A stretch of DNA of 19,718 nt, taken from contig JALGTT010000010.1 in NCBI GenBank assembly GCA_029821235.1, positions 1-19,718 on the forward strand, in the 5' to 3' direction. Position 1 is the stretch's first letter, and each line of letters opens with the position of its first letter. Source of the DNA: Candidatus Hebobacteria bacterium. Lineage in GTDB: Bacteria; Armatimonadota; Hebobacteria; Hebobacterales; Hebobacteraceae. A program made the translations under genes and the position numbers. Positions 13,144-19,718 of this stretch are shown in pieces. A model generated the notes under the pieces. That model ran no database searches. It was not told the origin of the DNA and saw only the letters and a program-made list of their open reading frames with translations.

Positions 13144-15063
13144 CTACCCGCCCTCCTCCCTGAGCAGGTTGAGCAGGCCTCCGGCGAGCAGAATGCGGGC
13201 CTGACGGCCCGTGAGATCATACCCGGCCTGGAAGGTGGCGCCGCGGGTGACGTTGTGCACCTCCAGCGGCTGGTGGGCGGCGATGCGGGCCCGCACATCC
13301 TCCATCGCCAACTCGTCCCCCTCTCCCACCAGGCCGTCCTCGGGCAGTTTCAGGGGGAGGATGCCGAAGTTGACCAGGTTCGCGTGGTGAATCCTGGCGA
13401 ACGAGCGCGCCAGCACCGCGCGGATGCCCAGCGCCATGGGGGCCAGCGCCGCGTGCTCCCGGCTGGAGCCCTGCCCGTAGTTGACCCCGCCCACGATGAA
13501 GCCCCCTCCCGCCTCCTTCGCCCGCTCGGAGAAAGTCGGGGCGATCCGGCAGAACACATATTGCGAGATGGCCGGGATGTTGGAGCGGAGCGGCAGAATC
13601 TCCGCGCCCGCGGGCATGATGTCGTCTGTGCTGATGTTGTCCCCCACCTCCAGCAGCACCCGCCCCCGAATGGTGTCCTCCAACTCCCCCCGCCTGGGCA
13701 GAGGGGCGATGTTGGGGCCGCGCACGATCTCCACCTCGTCCGGGTCCTCGGCCGGCGGCAGCACCATGCTGTCGTCCACCGGGAAGCGCCTGGGCATCGC
13801 CACCTTGACCGGCTCGCCCATCTCCCGCGGGTCGGCCAGCGTGCCGGCGAGCGCGGTGGCCGCGCACACCTCCGGGCTGGCGAGATAGGCTTTCGCGTCC
13901 CGCGTGCCGGTGCGGCCGGGGAAATTGCGGTTGAAACTCCTCACCGTCACTCCCCCGGAGGGGGGCGCCTGCCCCATCCCGATGCACGGCCCGCAGGCGG
14001 TCTCCAGAATCCGCGCGCCGGCGGTGATGAGGGTCTCCAGGGCGCCGTTGGCGGCCAGCATCCTCAGCACCTGGCGGGAGCCCGGCGCGATCACCAGGCT
14101 CACCTCCGGATGCACCCTCCTCCCCTTCAGCATGGCCGCCACCGTCATCAGGTCCTGGTAGGAGGAGTTGGTGCAACTTCCGATCGCCACCTGGTCCACC
14201 CGCAGGCCCGCCAGTTCCGTCACGGGCGCCACGTTGTCAGGGCTGTGCGGTTGGGCCACCAGGGGCTCCAGCGCCTCCAGGTCGAGTTCGATCACATCAT
14301 CGTATTCCGCGCCCCGGTCCGCGCGCAGGGGAGCCCATGCCTCCGCGCGCCCCTGCGCCCGCAGAAAGGCGCGGGTGCGGGCATCGCTGGGAAAGACCGA
14401 ACTGGTGGCCCCCAGTTCCGCCCCCATGTTGGTGATGGTGGCCCGTTGGGGGACGGTGAGCGTCGCCACCCCCGGCCCTCCGTATTCCATCACTCTCCCC
14501 ACCCCGCCCTTGACCGTGAGGCGGCGGAGCAGTTCGAGGATCACGTCCTTCGCGGTCACCCATGGGCCCAGCGCGCCCCGCAGGTGCACCAGGGTGACCC
14601 GCGGCATGGTCAGGTGGAACGGGTGGCCGGCCATCGCCGCCGCCACATCCAGCCCCCCCGCGCCGATCGCCAGCATCCCCAGCCCCCCGCAGGTCGGCGT
14701 GTGGCTGTCCGATCCCAGCAGCGTCTCTCCGGGCACCCCGAAGCGCTCCAGGTGGACCTGGTGGCAGATGCCGTTGCCCGGGCGCGAGAAGTGCACGCCG
14801 AACTTGGCGGCCGCGGTCTGGAGATAGCGGTGGTCGTCTGCGCTCTCGAATCCGGTCTGGAGCGTGTTGTGGTCCACATAACTGACGGAGAGTTTCGTGC
14901 GCACCCGCGGCGTGTCCAGCGCCTCGAATTGCAGGAAGGCCATCACCCCGGTTACATCCTGGGTCAAGGTCTGGTCTATGCGGATGGCGATCTCCTCCCC
15001 GGGTGACAAATCCCCGGACACGAGATGGCTCGCGATCAACTTGTGGGTAAGGCTTTGACTCAT
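13144..15063 (-). CDS. acnA: aconitate hydratase, Aquifex-type
   Basis: A 639-residue [4Fe-4S] enzyme of the TCA cycle isomerising citrate and isocitrate. It is far shorter than the roughly 900-residue AcnA and AcnB, and matches the compact Aquifex-type aconitase class. Cluster ligands are C297 (GSCTNSS), C357 and C360 (ETACGPCIGMG). The active-site regions GSDSHTPTCGG (117-127) and SFNRNFPGR (about 376-384) are present. The swivel domain starts at GDNISTDDIMPAG and includes NYGQGSSREHAAL with its substrate-binding serine and arginine. ATG 15063 has GGAG seven bases upstream. It lies 31 bp after the MreB-like gene and 49 bp before ftsY. Homoaconitase or isopropylmalate isomerase is less likely because those of this size class have split subunits or different swivel motifs. 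Confidence 0.93.
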   Translation of the reverse strand: MSQSLTHKLIASHLVSGDLSPGEEIAIRIDQTLTQDVTGVMAFLQFEALDTPRVRTKLSVSYVDHNTLQTGFESADDHRYLQTAAAKFGVHFSRPGNGICHQVHLERFGVPGETLLGSDSHTPTCGGLGMLAIGAGGLDVAAAMAGHPFHLTMPRVTLVHLRGALGPWVTAKDVILELLRRLTVKGGVGRVMEYGGPGVATLTVPQRATITNMGAELGATSSVFPSDARTRAFLRAQGRAEAWAPLRADRGAEYDDVIELDLEALEPLVAQPHSPDNVAPVTELAGLRVDQVAIGSCTNSSYQDLMTVAAMLKGRRVHPEVSLVIAPGSRQVLRMLAANGALETLITAGARILETACGPCIGMGQAPPSGGVTVRSFNRNFPGRTGTRDAKAYLASPEVCAATALAGTLADPREMGEPVKVAMPRRFPVDDSMVLPPAEDPDEVEIVRGPNIAPLPRRGELEDTIRGRVLLEVGDNISTDDIMPAGAEILPLRSNIPAISQYVFCRIAPTFSERAKEAGGGFIVGGVNYGQGSSREHAALAPMALGIRAVLARSFARIHHANLVNFGILPLKLPEDGLVGEGDELAMEDVRARIAAHQPLEVHNVTRGATFQAGYDLTGRQARILLAGGLLNLLREEGG

Positions 15064-15094
15064 TGCCTGCTCCTGTATCAGCCCGGCGATTGGG

Positions 15095-16117
15095 TCACAC
15101 CGCGCTCCCGAATCGCTGTCCGTCGGGGCTGAGTTTGCTCACGTCCTGGAGGATCGCCCCCACCCCCAGGGCCACCGCATGGGCCGGCTCCCGGGCCCGC
15201 ACCACCGGCACGCCGAGTCGCTCCCGCATGAACTGCGGCAGGCCGTGCAGCAGGGCGGTGCCCCCCATCAGCAGCAGCCCGTTGGCTCGGATGTCGGCCC
15301 TCTGCTCCGTGGAGGCCTCGGCGATACACCAGTGAATCTCGTTGATCACCGGCGCCAGGGCGCGCGCCAGCACCTCCGGGATGCCATCGAGAGTCACCTC
15401 CAGATTGCGAAAGATCTCCCCGTACACCTCTCCCCCCGCCATGGTCACCCTCCCCCGGCCGCTCTGGGGAGAAATGGTGCCCACCTGGAGTTTCATCTGC
15501 TGGGCGGTGGCCGCCGAGAGGGGGACCCCGTAGCGATTGCGGATCATCTTGCGCACCGCCTCGTCCAGGTCCTGTCCGCCGAACCGCACGCTCCTGCCCC
15601 ACACCAGCCGGCCCTGCACCACCAGCCCGAACTGGGTGATCCCGCCGCCCATGTTCACCACCAGGCGGGCCGCGCGGTCGGTCGGCACCAGCCCGGACCC
15701 GATCGCCCCCGCCAGCGTCTGGTCCACCAGTGCCACCCGCCTGGCCCCCGCACTCTGCACCGCGTGGCGGAGGGCCGCCCGCTCCACCGGGGTGGCCCCG
15801 GTGGCGAGCGCGGCCACCACCCGGGGCATCAGCAGATAACGCTTCCCCAACGCGCGCCGGATCATCGTCTTCACCAGTTCCGCGGCCGCGCGGTGATCGG
15901 CGACCACGCCCGCGCGCACGGGGAACACCACCCGCGCCTCGCTCGCGCCCTGGTCGGCCATCAACTTCGCCTCCGTCCCCGCGGCGATCACCTCGTCCCC
16001 CGAGGGAGAGAAGGCGATCGCCGACGGCTCGGCGAGCACGATTCCCACCGACCGCTGATAGACGCGGAGGTTGCAGGTCCCGAGGTCCAGTCCCAGGTCT
16101 ACGTTCCAGCCAAACAC
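15095..16117 (-). CDS. divergent MreB/actin-like protein with altered ATPase residues
   Basis: A 340-residue actin-fold protein related to MreB/Mbl, which polymerise under the membrane to guide wall synthesis. Phosphate-1 loop DLGLDLGTCNLRVY (7-20), LAEPSAIAF (28-36), the connecting FPVRAGVVADH, phosphate-2 region NMGGGITQFG (155-164), GGQDLDEAV and adenosine motif LLLMGGTALLHGL are all recognisable. Residues that support hydrolysis in MreB are changed: the Asp of DIGGGTTE is N155, the following Thr is I160, the Glu is Q162, and the Glu of the SGITEVE loop appears to be P110. It is therefore probably a paralogue with weak or no ATPase activity. The start is GTG 16117, six bases after the upstream gene's stop. 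mreC, mreD and rodA are not adjacent, which also argues against the main MreB. Confidence 0.85.
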   Translation of the reverse strand: MFGWNVDLGLDLGTCNLRVYQRSVGIVLAEPSAIAFSPSGDEVIAAGTEAKLMADQGASEARVVFPVRAGVVADHRAAAELVKTMIRRALGKRYLLMPRVVAALATGATPVERAALRHAVQSAGARRVALVDQTLAGAIGSGLVPTDRAARLVVNMGGGITQFGLVVQGRLVWGRSVRFGGQDLDEAVRKMIRNRYGVPLSAATAQQMKLQVGTISPQSGRGRVTMAGGEVYGEIFRNLEVTLDGIPEVLARALAPVINEIHWCIAEASTEQRADIRANGLLLMGGTALLHGLPQFMRERLGVPVVRAREPAHAVALGVGAILQDVSKLSPDGQRFGSAV

Positions 16118-16123
16118 CGGCCT

Positions 16124-16981
16124 CTACTCGTGCTCAGGATTGTGGGAAAGCGCGGCCGGCACCTGCGGAGCCGGCCGTTGCGTGAGCGCCAACACGTAGG
16201 GGATGACGGCGCGGACCACCCGCACGCGCGGCAGTTTTCTCTTGCGGTAGGCATCCACCAAAGCGCGGCGCTTCCTCTCGCACTCGGCCTCGAAGGCCGT
16301 CCGATCCACCGTCTTCCCCGCCTGCTCCTGCTTCGATATCTCGGCCAGGCGGCCCAGCAAGCCGGCCTGAAACACCCGGTGGTGGTGCAGAAAGGTCAGT
16401 TCGTATTCCAGATTCCCCCTCGCCGCCTCCGCCAGTTTCTCGTCGGGCCGCGCGCCCCATGGCCCGGCCTTCCGCAGTACCGAAAGCTGCATCTCCACCA
16501 CCCACTGCGAAGACTCCACCGCGGCCTCCAACTCGTTGAGCCGCACCCCGCCGGGTGTGGGTGTTGAGCGCTCACGGAGATAGCGGAAACGCTCCCGCAG
16601 CAGCGCTCGGATTTCGGCCGCCAACTCATGGGACAGCAGGGCCCGCCTGGCCGCGGTCCGTTTGGTGAGTGCCTCCAGATCGGCCTCCGCCGCCTCCAGA
16701 CGCTCCGCCAGAGAGTCGAACAGGTCCGGCCTGGAGTAGGGGTGCTCCGCCTGGTCCATCAGGTCCTGCCAGAGACGAGCCACCCGAACCCACTCCGCCG
16801 TCGTCTCCAGCGCCGTCAGGTCCCGCGGCCGCGAGGCCCGACGCGCGGGGGCCGACGAGCAGAGCACTCCGCACAAGATGAGCATCCCAAGGAGGGCCAG
16901 ACCCAGCCGCCTCCACCGCCGGCCGCTTCCTTGGGTGGGAATTGGGGAACGCGAGGCCGACATATGGCTAGACTTTGCCAT
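16124..16981 (-). CDS. unknown exported or membrane-anchored helical protein
   Basis: I do not recognise this family. From ATG 16981 it has 285 residues. A basic stretch RRWRR and a hydrophobic segment (about 26-43, LGLALLGMLILCGVL) followed by SSAPARRA look like a Sec signal peptide or N-terminal anchor; the cysteines do not fit a clean lipobox. The rest is charged and predicted helical, for example LAERLEAAEADLEALTKR and LEYELTFLHHHRVFQAGLL. Start choice is weak: GTG 17014, ATG 16981 and ATG 16963 are all possible and none has a good Shine-Dalgarno. It ends six bases before the MreB-like gene and follows the anti-sigma gene by about 63 bp, which suggests one transcript and an envelope role. 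Confidence 0.7.
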   Translation of the reverse strand: MAKSSHMSASRSPIPTQGSGRRWRRLGLALLGMLILCGVLCSSAPARRASRPRDLTALETTAEWVRVARLWQDLMDQAEHPYSRPDLFDSLAERLEAAEADLEALTKRTAARRALLSHELAAEIRALLRERFRYLRERSTPTPGGVRLNELEAAVESSQWVVEMQLSVLRKAGPWGARPDEKLAEAARGNLEYELTFLHHHRVFQAGLLGRLAEISKQEQAGKTVDRTAFEAECERKRRALVDAYRKRKLPRVRVVRAVIPYVLALTQRPAPQVPAALSHNPEHE

Positions 16982-17044
16982 GAGGCCGGGCGTGTCCTGC
17001 CTGCCCGGAGACACGGTGAGATCGGTCCACCAAGCCGGAGACGA

Positions 17045-18418
17045 CTACTCGGAGGCGCCGGCCGGGGTGTTCTCGCCCCTGCCGAGGACCAGGATGCGCA
17101 CCACATCGCCCTGCGGCTCGACGCTCATCCCGGCATCCGCGGCCAGGCCGGCGAGCACGACGTCCGGCTTGCCTCCGGCCAGCTCCCCGTACACGGGCCG
17201 GTCCAGAGGCGTTTCGGCAAAGAGAACGAGCCCGCTCAGCGCGCTCAAGCGGGAGAGCACCTCTCCCAGCGTCTCCCCCTGATAGCGCGCAGAGGGCACG
17301 GAGGCCGCGGTCTCACCGATTCTGCTCAGCACCGGGAAGAACAGGGCCTGGTGCCGGCTCCCCTCCTTGGTGCGGATGGTCAGCCCGACCGCACCCGGCC
17401 CCGGCCCGAGCAGGCCTCCCGGCAGTTCCACCGTCACCGCCTTGGTCAGCCGTCCCTGCCACAACACCTGCGGCTGGCCCTTCGGCCTCTCCACCACCAG
17501 CGAGAGGTCCTCGACCGCAGCGCCTTGGGGGGTGAGGACCACGTTGAGCCTTCCCTGGTCTCTGTCGATCCCGATCCTGGCCGTCACTGGCAAGGCGACC
17601 TGGCTCGCGATCGAAGGCGCCGCGAAGCAGGCCGAGGAGTCCGCCCGCGGCCGCGGGGCGGCAAGTCCCTCACTGTCCCCCCGCGCGCCTCCGAGCGCCG
17701 TTCCCGCCGAGGGTTGCCGGGTTCCCTGTGCTCTGATTCCGCAGTATCTGCGATACGGACGCGGACCCATGCGTTCGCGGGAGGCGCTCTCCTCCTCACA
17801 CACCGGGGAGACCACGGGCGGCGCCTTCTTCTGGGCCCTCTCGCCGGACGAGCCCCCCGTGTGGCCGAACCGGGATTTCTCTTCCCCGGCCGCTCTCGGT
17901 GGGGGAAGGAATTCGAGACTCTGGGGACGCGCGTTCGGGACGGGATTCTCGCCCGCCTCCGGCTCCGCGTCCGCGATCTCGCGCGGGACAGGGGCCAAGG
18001 CTGGTTTCTCGACCGCGGCCACTTGCTTGTACCGCTTCGTGCCCTTCTTGCTCCCGGCCTTGCCCACCGGGCCGGGCCCCTGTGTGAAGTGGAATGCGAG
18101 TGCCGCCGCCACCACCACGGCCGCGGCCGCCGAGGAAACCGCCAGGCGCGCCCAACGATAGGCGGGTTCTCTGGCGGAAGGCGCCGACTGCCTCACCGCC
18201 TGCTGGACAGATGCCACCAGATGCGCGGGGGGCCGCTCCGGCGAAACCGCGCGCAGGGAGGACAGCACGGCCCGCAGGTCCGCGAGTTCCGCGGCACAGC
18301 GGGCACAGGAGGCGACGTGGCCCTCCACCCAGGCGCGCGCCCGCCCGCCGAGCACGCCCTCGGCGAGGTCCGGCAACCGCTCACGCACTTTCATGCATTC
18401 CCTTGGCAGGCGGCTCAT
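17045..18418 (-). CDS. zinc-finger (ZAS) anti-sigma factor with FecR_C/STN-like C-terminus
   Basis: A 457-residue single-pass membrane protein. The N-terminal ZAS domain has C8, H34, C38 and C41 (EGHVASCARCAAEL), the sigma-sequestering zinc motif. One membrane helix lies at about 91-111 (RLAVSSAAAAVVVAAALAF). A long Pro/Ala/Glu-rich linker (about 115-270) follows, then a beta-rich segment (about 280-375). The last part (about 380-445, ETLGEVLSRLSALSGLVLF, then LAGLAADAGMSVEPQGD) resembles the secretin/TonB short N-terminal (STN) fold seen at the end of FecR-type anti-sigma factors. ATG 18418 is chosen to keep C8; ATG 18394 has a better Shine-Dalgarno (AAGGGA) but loses that cysteine. It begins 31 bp after the ECF sigma gene, its likely partner. 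Confidence 0.85.
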   Translation of the reverse strand: MSRLPRECMKVRERLPDLAEGVLGGRARAWVEGHVASCARCAAELADLRAVLSSLRAVSPERPPAHLVASVQQAVRQSAPSAREPAYRWARLAVSSAAAAVVVAAALAFHFTQGPGPVGKAGSKKGTKRYKQVAAVEKPALAPVPREIADAEPEAGENPVPNARPQSLEFLPPPRAAGEEKSRFGHTGGSSGERAQKKAPPVVSPVCEEESASRERMGPRPYRRYCGIRAQGTRQPSAGTALGGARGDSEGLAAPRPRADSSACFAAPSIASQVALPVTARIGIDRDQGRLNVVLTPQGAAVEDLSLVVERPKGQPQVLWQGRLTKAVTVELPGGLLGPGPGAVGLTIRTKEGSRHQALFFPVLSRIGETAASVPSARYQGETLGEVLSRLSALSGLVLFAETPLDRPVYGELAGGKPDVVLAGLAADAGMSVEPQGDVVRILVLGRGENTPAGASE

Positions 18419-18449
18419 GTCACCATAGACTCCCACTCGTTTGACCGAT

Positions 18450-19151
18450 TCAATCCCTCAGAAGTTCCAAATGGGGCGTCAGCCGCTCCTTGAGGGCCAG
18501 GCGCGCCCGATTGAGCCGCGATTTCACGGTCCCCACGCGCGTCTTCAGTACCTTGGCGATCTCCTCATACGACAACCCCTGCAGGTCGTAGAGGACGAGC
18601 ACTTCGCGGTGGTGGGCGGCGAGGGAGGAGATGGCCTGCAACACCACCTCCCGGCGACGCGCCGTCAGCAGCGCCTCCTCTGGGAGGGCCTCCTGGCGGG
18701 ACAGGGGTTCGCCCGCGGTGTCCATCGGATCCGCCCCGGGTTCGGTGCCATCGGCCGGGGTCAGTTCGGCCGCGCTGCGCGGCCGTCGTGCGGTCCGCCG
18801 CGCGGCATCCCTGGCGACATTCAGGGCCACCCGGTAGAGCCAGGTGAAGAAGGCCGCCTTCCCGCGGAACGACCGCATCGCCCGGAAGGCGCGCACGAAC
18901 GTCTCCTGGACACAGTCCTCCGCCTCCTCCGGAGATCCCGTGATGCGCAGCGAGATGTTGTACACCTGGGGCGCGTACAAGGCCACCAGGTCGTCGAACG
19001 CCTCCCTGTCGCCTCCTCTCGCCCGCGCCACCAGTTGTGCGATGCGAGCGCTGTCGGCCTGATTCACGTTGCTCCATTCCCGGGCCGGGCAGCCGGCCCC
19101 CCGCGGTTGCCCGCCGGAGAGAATGTCTGCTCCCCGCAGCCGCGATTCCAT
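18450..19151 (-). CDS. ECF (group 4) RNA polymerase sigma factor
   Basis: A 233-residue alternative sigma factor. Region 2 (about 50-120) includes AFDDLVALYAPQVYNISLRI, EEAEDCVQETFVRAFR and FFTWLYRVALNVARD. A variable linker (120-165) follows, then region 4 (about 168-222) with SSLAAHHREVLVLYDLQGLS and helix-turn-helix YEEIAKVLKTRVGTVKSRL. There is no region 3, as in all ECF sigmas. ATG 19151 lies about 38 nt below a strong promoter with GGGGGAG ten bases upstream. GTG 19067, with GGAG four bases before it, would remove 28 poorly structured residues and is a real alternative. The anti-sigma gene follows after 31 bp. Its promoter is housekeeping-like rather than obviously autoregulatory. Confidence 0.94.
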   Translation of the reverse strand: MESRLRGADILSGGQPRGAGCPAREWSNVNQADSARIAQLVARARGGDREAFDDLVALYAPQVYNISLRITGSPEEAEDCVQETFVRAFRAMRSFRGKAAFFTWLYRVALNVARDAARRTARRPRSAAELTPADGTEPGADPMDTAGEPLSRQEALPEEALLTARRREVVLQAISSLAAHHREVLVLYDLQGLSYEEIAKVLKTRVGTVKSRLNRARLALKERLTPHLELLRD

Positions 19152-19196
19152 GCGTGCCACACTCCCCCAGCGCGCGGACTCCCGTCTCCTCTATTC

Positions 19197-19224
19197 ATTC
19201 TAGCCGGTTGCCACCTGCTGTCAA
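19197..19224 (-). promoter_or_regulatory. sigma-70 promoter of the ECF sigma operon
   Basis: On the minus strand TTGACA (19219-19224, perfect -35) is followed after 16 bp by TAGAAT (19197-19202, 5/6 -10). Transcription would begin near 19190. Genes downstream run to ftsY with gaps of 63 bp or less, so this promoter could serve all six. Confidence 0.8.
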
Positions 19225-19335
19225 CGAACACCTCTCCGCGGCCGGCCGCGCCGTTTCCCATTTCGCGGCGCCAGGGAGGGCGAAGCACTCCGCGCTGCGA
19301 AGAGACCACTGGGCAAACTCCCACGGGAGGCGAGC

Positions 19336-19634
19336 ATGGAGATAGCGCAGTTCCAGAGACAAATAGAGGCCATCTACTTCCAGCGGGACAGCCGCCGCGG
19401 CGCGGCCGCTGCCTTCCGGTGGTTTTTGTCGAGGAGGTGGGTGAGTTGGCGCGCGCGGTGCGCAAGGGCGACTCCGAGAGCATGGGTGAGGAATTCGGCG
19501 ATGTCCTCGCCTGGCTGTGCACGTTGGCGAGCATCCACGGGGTGGAACTGGAGGAGGCGGTCGGAAAGTACGCCGCGGGGTGCCCGAAGTGCGGCGGCAC
19601 GCCGTGTGAGTGTGAGGAGGGAGAAGCGCGCTAG
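19336..19634 (+). pseudogene. MazG-like nucleotide pyrophosphohydrolase, frameshifted
   Basis: MazG-family enzymes cleave NTPs to NMP and pyrophosphate for house-cleaning. The ATG at 19336 has GGGAGG five bases upstream and reads MEIAQFQRQIEAIYFQRD then SRRGAAAAFRWF, a typical start of the short MazG-like group. The rest of the family sequence continues in a different frame: VEEVGELARAVRKGD, then GEEFGDVLAWL, giving the EExxE...ExxD metal-binding pattern, and a CPKCGGTPCEC zinc-knuckle-like tail to a TAG at 19634. The two parts join at a T5 run (19423-19427); one more T or two fewer would restore the frame. It may be a pseudogene, a sequencing or assembly error, or, less likely, a programmed -1 shift. 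A complete product would be about 99 residues. Confidence 0.75.
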
Positions 19635-19718
19635 TGAATGGTGGGCTCGTCGGAGTCCACCAGCATCGCCTTGCTGGACAACTCCTTCTCCGTCTCCTGT
19701 CGGGCCGCGTCCAGCCGG
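19631..19718 (-). CDS. C-terminal end of an unidentified minus-strand protein
   Basis: The last 88 bases read on the minus strand as an open frame ending LSSKAMLVDSDEPTIH followed by TAG (19631-19633), with a charged helical start (RLDAARQETEKE). Codon third positions are nearly all G or C, as in neighbouring genes. The stop overlaps the end of the MazG-like gene by a few bases, making the two convergent. Too little is visible to name it. Confidence 0.45.
   Translation of the reverse strand, partial: RLDAARQETEKELSSKAMLVDSDEPTIH

Noticed and set aside
13095..13298. ATG-initiated longer FtsY overlapping aconitase
   Set aside because: It would overlap 155 bp of the aconitase C-terminus in another frame and adds a low-complexity segment; TTG 13094 fits better.
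12859..15006. 715-codon plus-strand open frame opposite aconitase and ftsY
   Set aside because: It is antisense to well-supported genes, rich in His/Arg/Pro/Gly, with no motif; long antisense frames are expected at this GC content. The same applies to 515-2032 and 16628-18493.
19237..19250. Perfect palindrome CGCGGCCGGCCGCG
   Set aside because: Made only of G and C without a loop, in very GC-rich DNA; likely chance, with no attached feature.

Overview
The window is GC-rich, tightly packed bacterial chromosome carrying core housekeeping genes on both strands. There are many 1-50 bp gene gaps, several ATGA, GTGA and TGATG stop/start overlaps, and no phage, IS, CRISPR, rRNA or tRNA signal that I could see. 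The gene order ffh-rpsP-khpA(ylqC)-ylqD-rimM-trmD, an Aquifex-type single-chain aconitase, a ZAS anti-sigma factor with a FecR_C/STN-like tail and a divergent MreB paralogue suggest a Terrabacteria-type lineage, perhaps an uncultured Armatimonadota or a deep Bacillota relative. This assignment is an inference from gene content and is weak.

Layout, left to right. (1) 1-2412, minus strand: a riboflavin operon read right to left, made of an unknown three-helix membrane protein, ribD, ribE and the start of ribB/ribBA, which runs off the left edge. A candidate sigma-70 promoter lies at 2448-2476. (2) 2550-3569, minus: a zinc-dependent medium-chain dehydrogenase. (3) 3570-4209: a 640 bp non-coding divergent spacer. 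(4) 4210-6050, plus: pyruvate kinase translationally coupled to a FtsB/DivIC-type division protein. (5) 6058-8197, minus: an unknown protein, an eno terminator and enolase. (6) 8337-12201, plus: a textbook promoter followed by the SRP/ribosome-maturation operon ffh-rpsP-khpA-ylqD-rimM-trmD. (7) 12219-19224, minus: a six-gene block read right to left, ECF sigma factor, anti-sigma factor, exported helical protein, MreB-like protein with an altered active site, aconitase and ftsY, starting from a textbook sigma-70 promoter. (8) 19336-19634, plus: a MazG-like pyrophosphohydrolase broken by a frameshift at a T5 run. (9) The last 88 bases probably hold the C-terminus of another minus-strand gene.

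Themes. SRP GTPase Ffh and its receptor FtsY bracket the window centre on opposite strands and converge after trmD. Two glycolytic enzymes (pyk, eno) flank the division gene. Five intergenic GC-rich palindromes look like REP-type elements or mRNA hairpins. The most unusual part is the sigma/anti-sigma/exported-helical/actin-like cluster, which could be an uncharacterised envelope-sensing or cell-shape module; that reading is inference from gene order and motifs.
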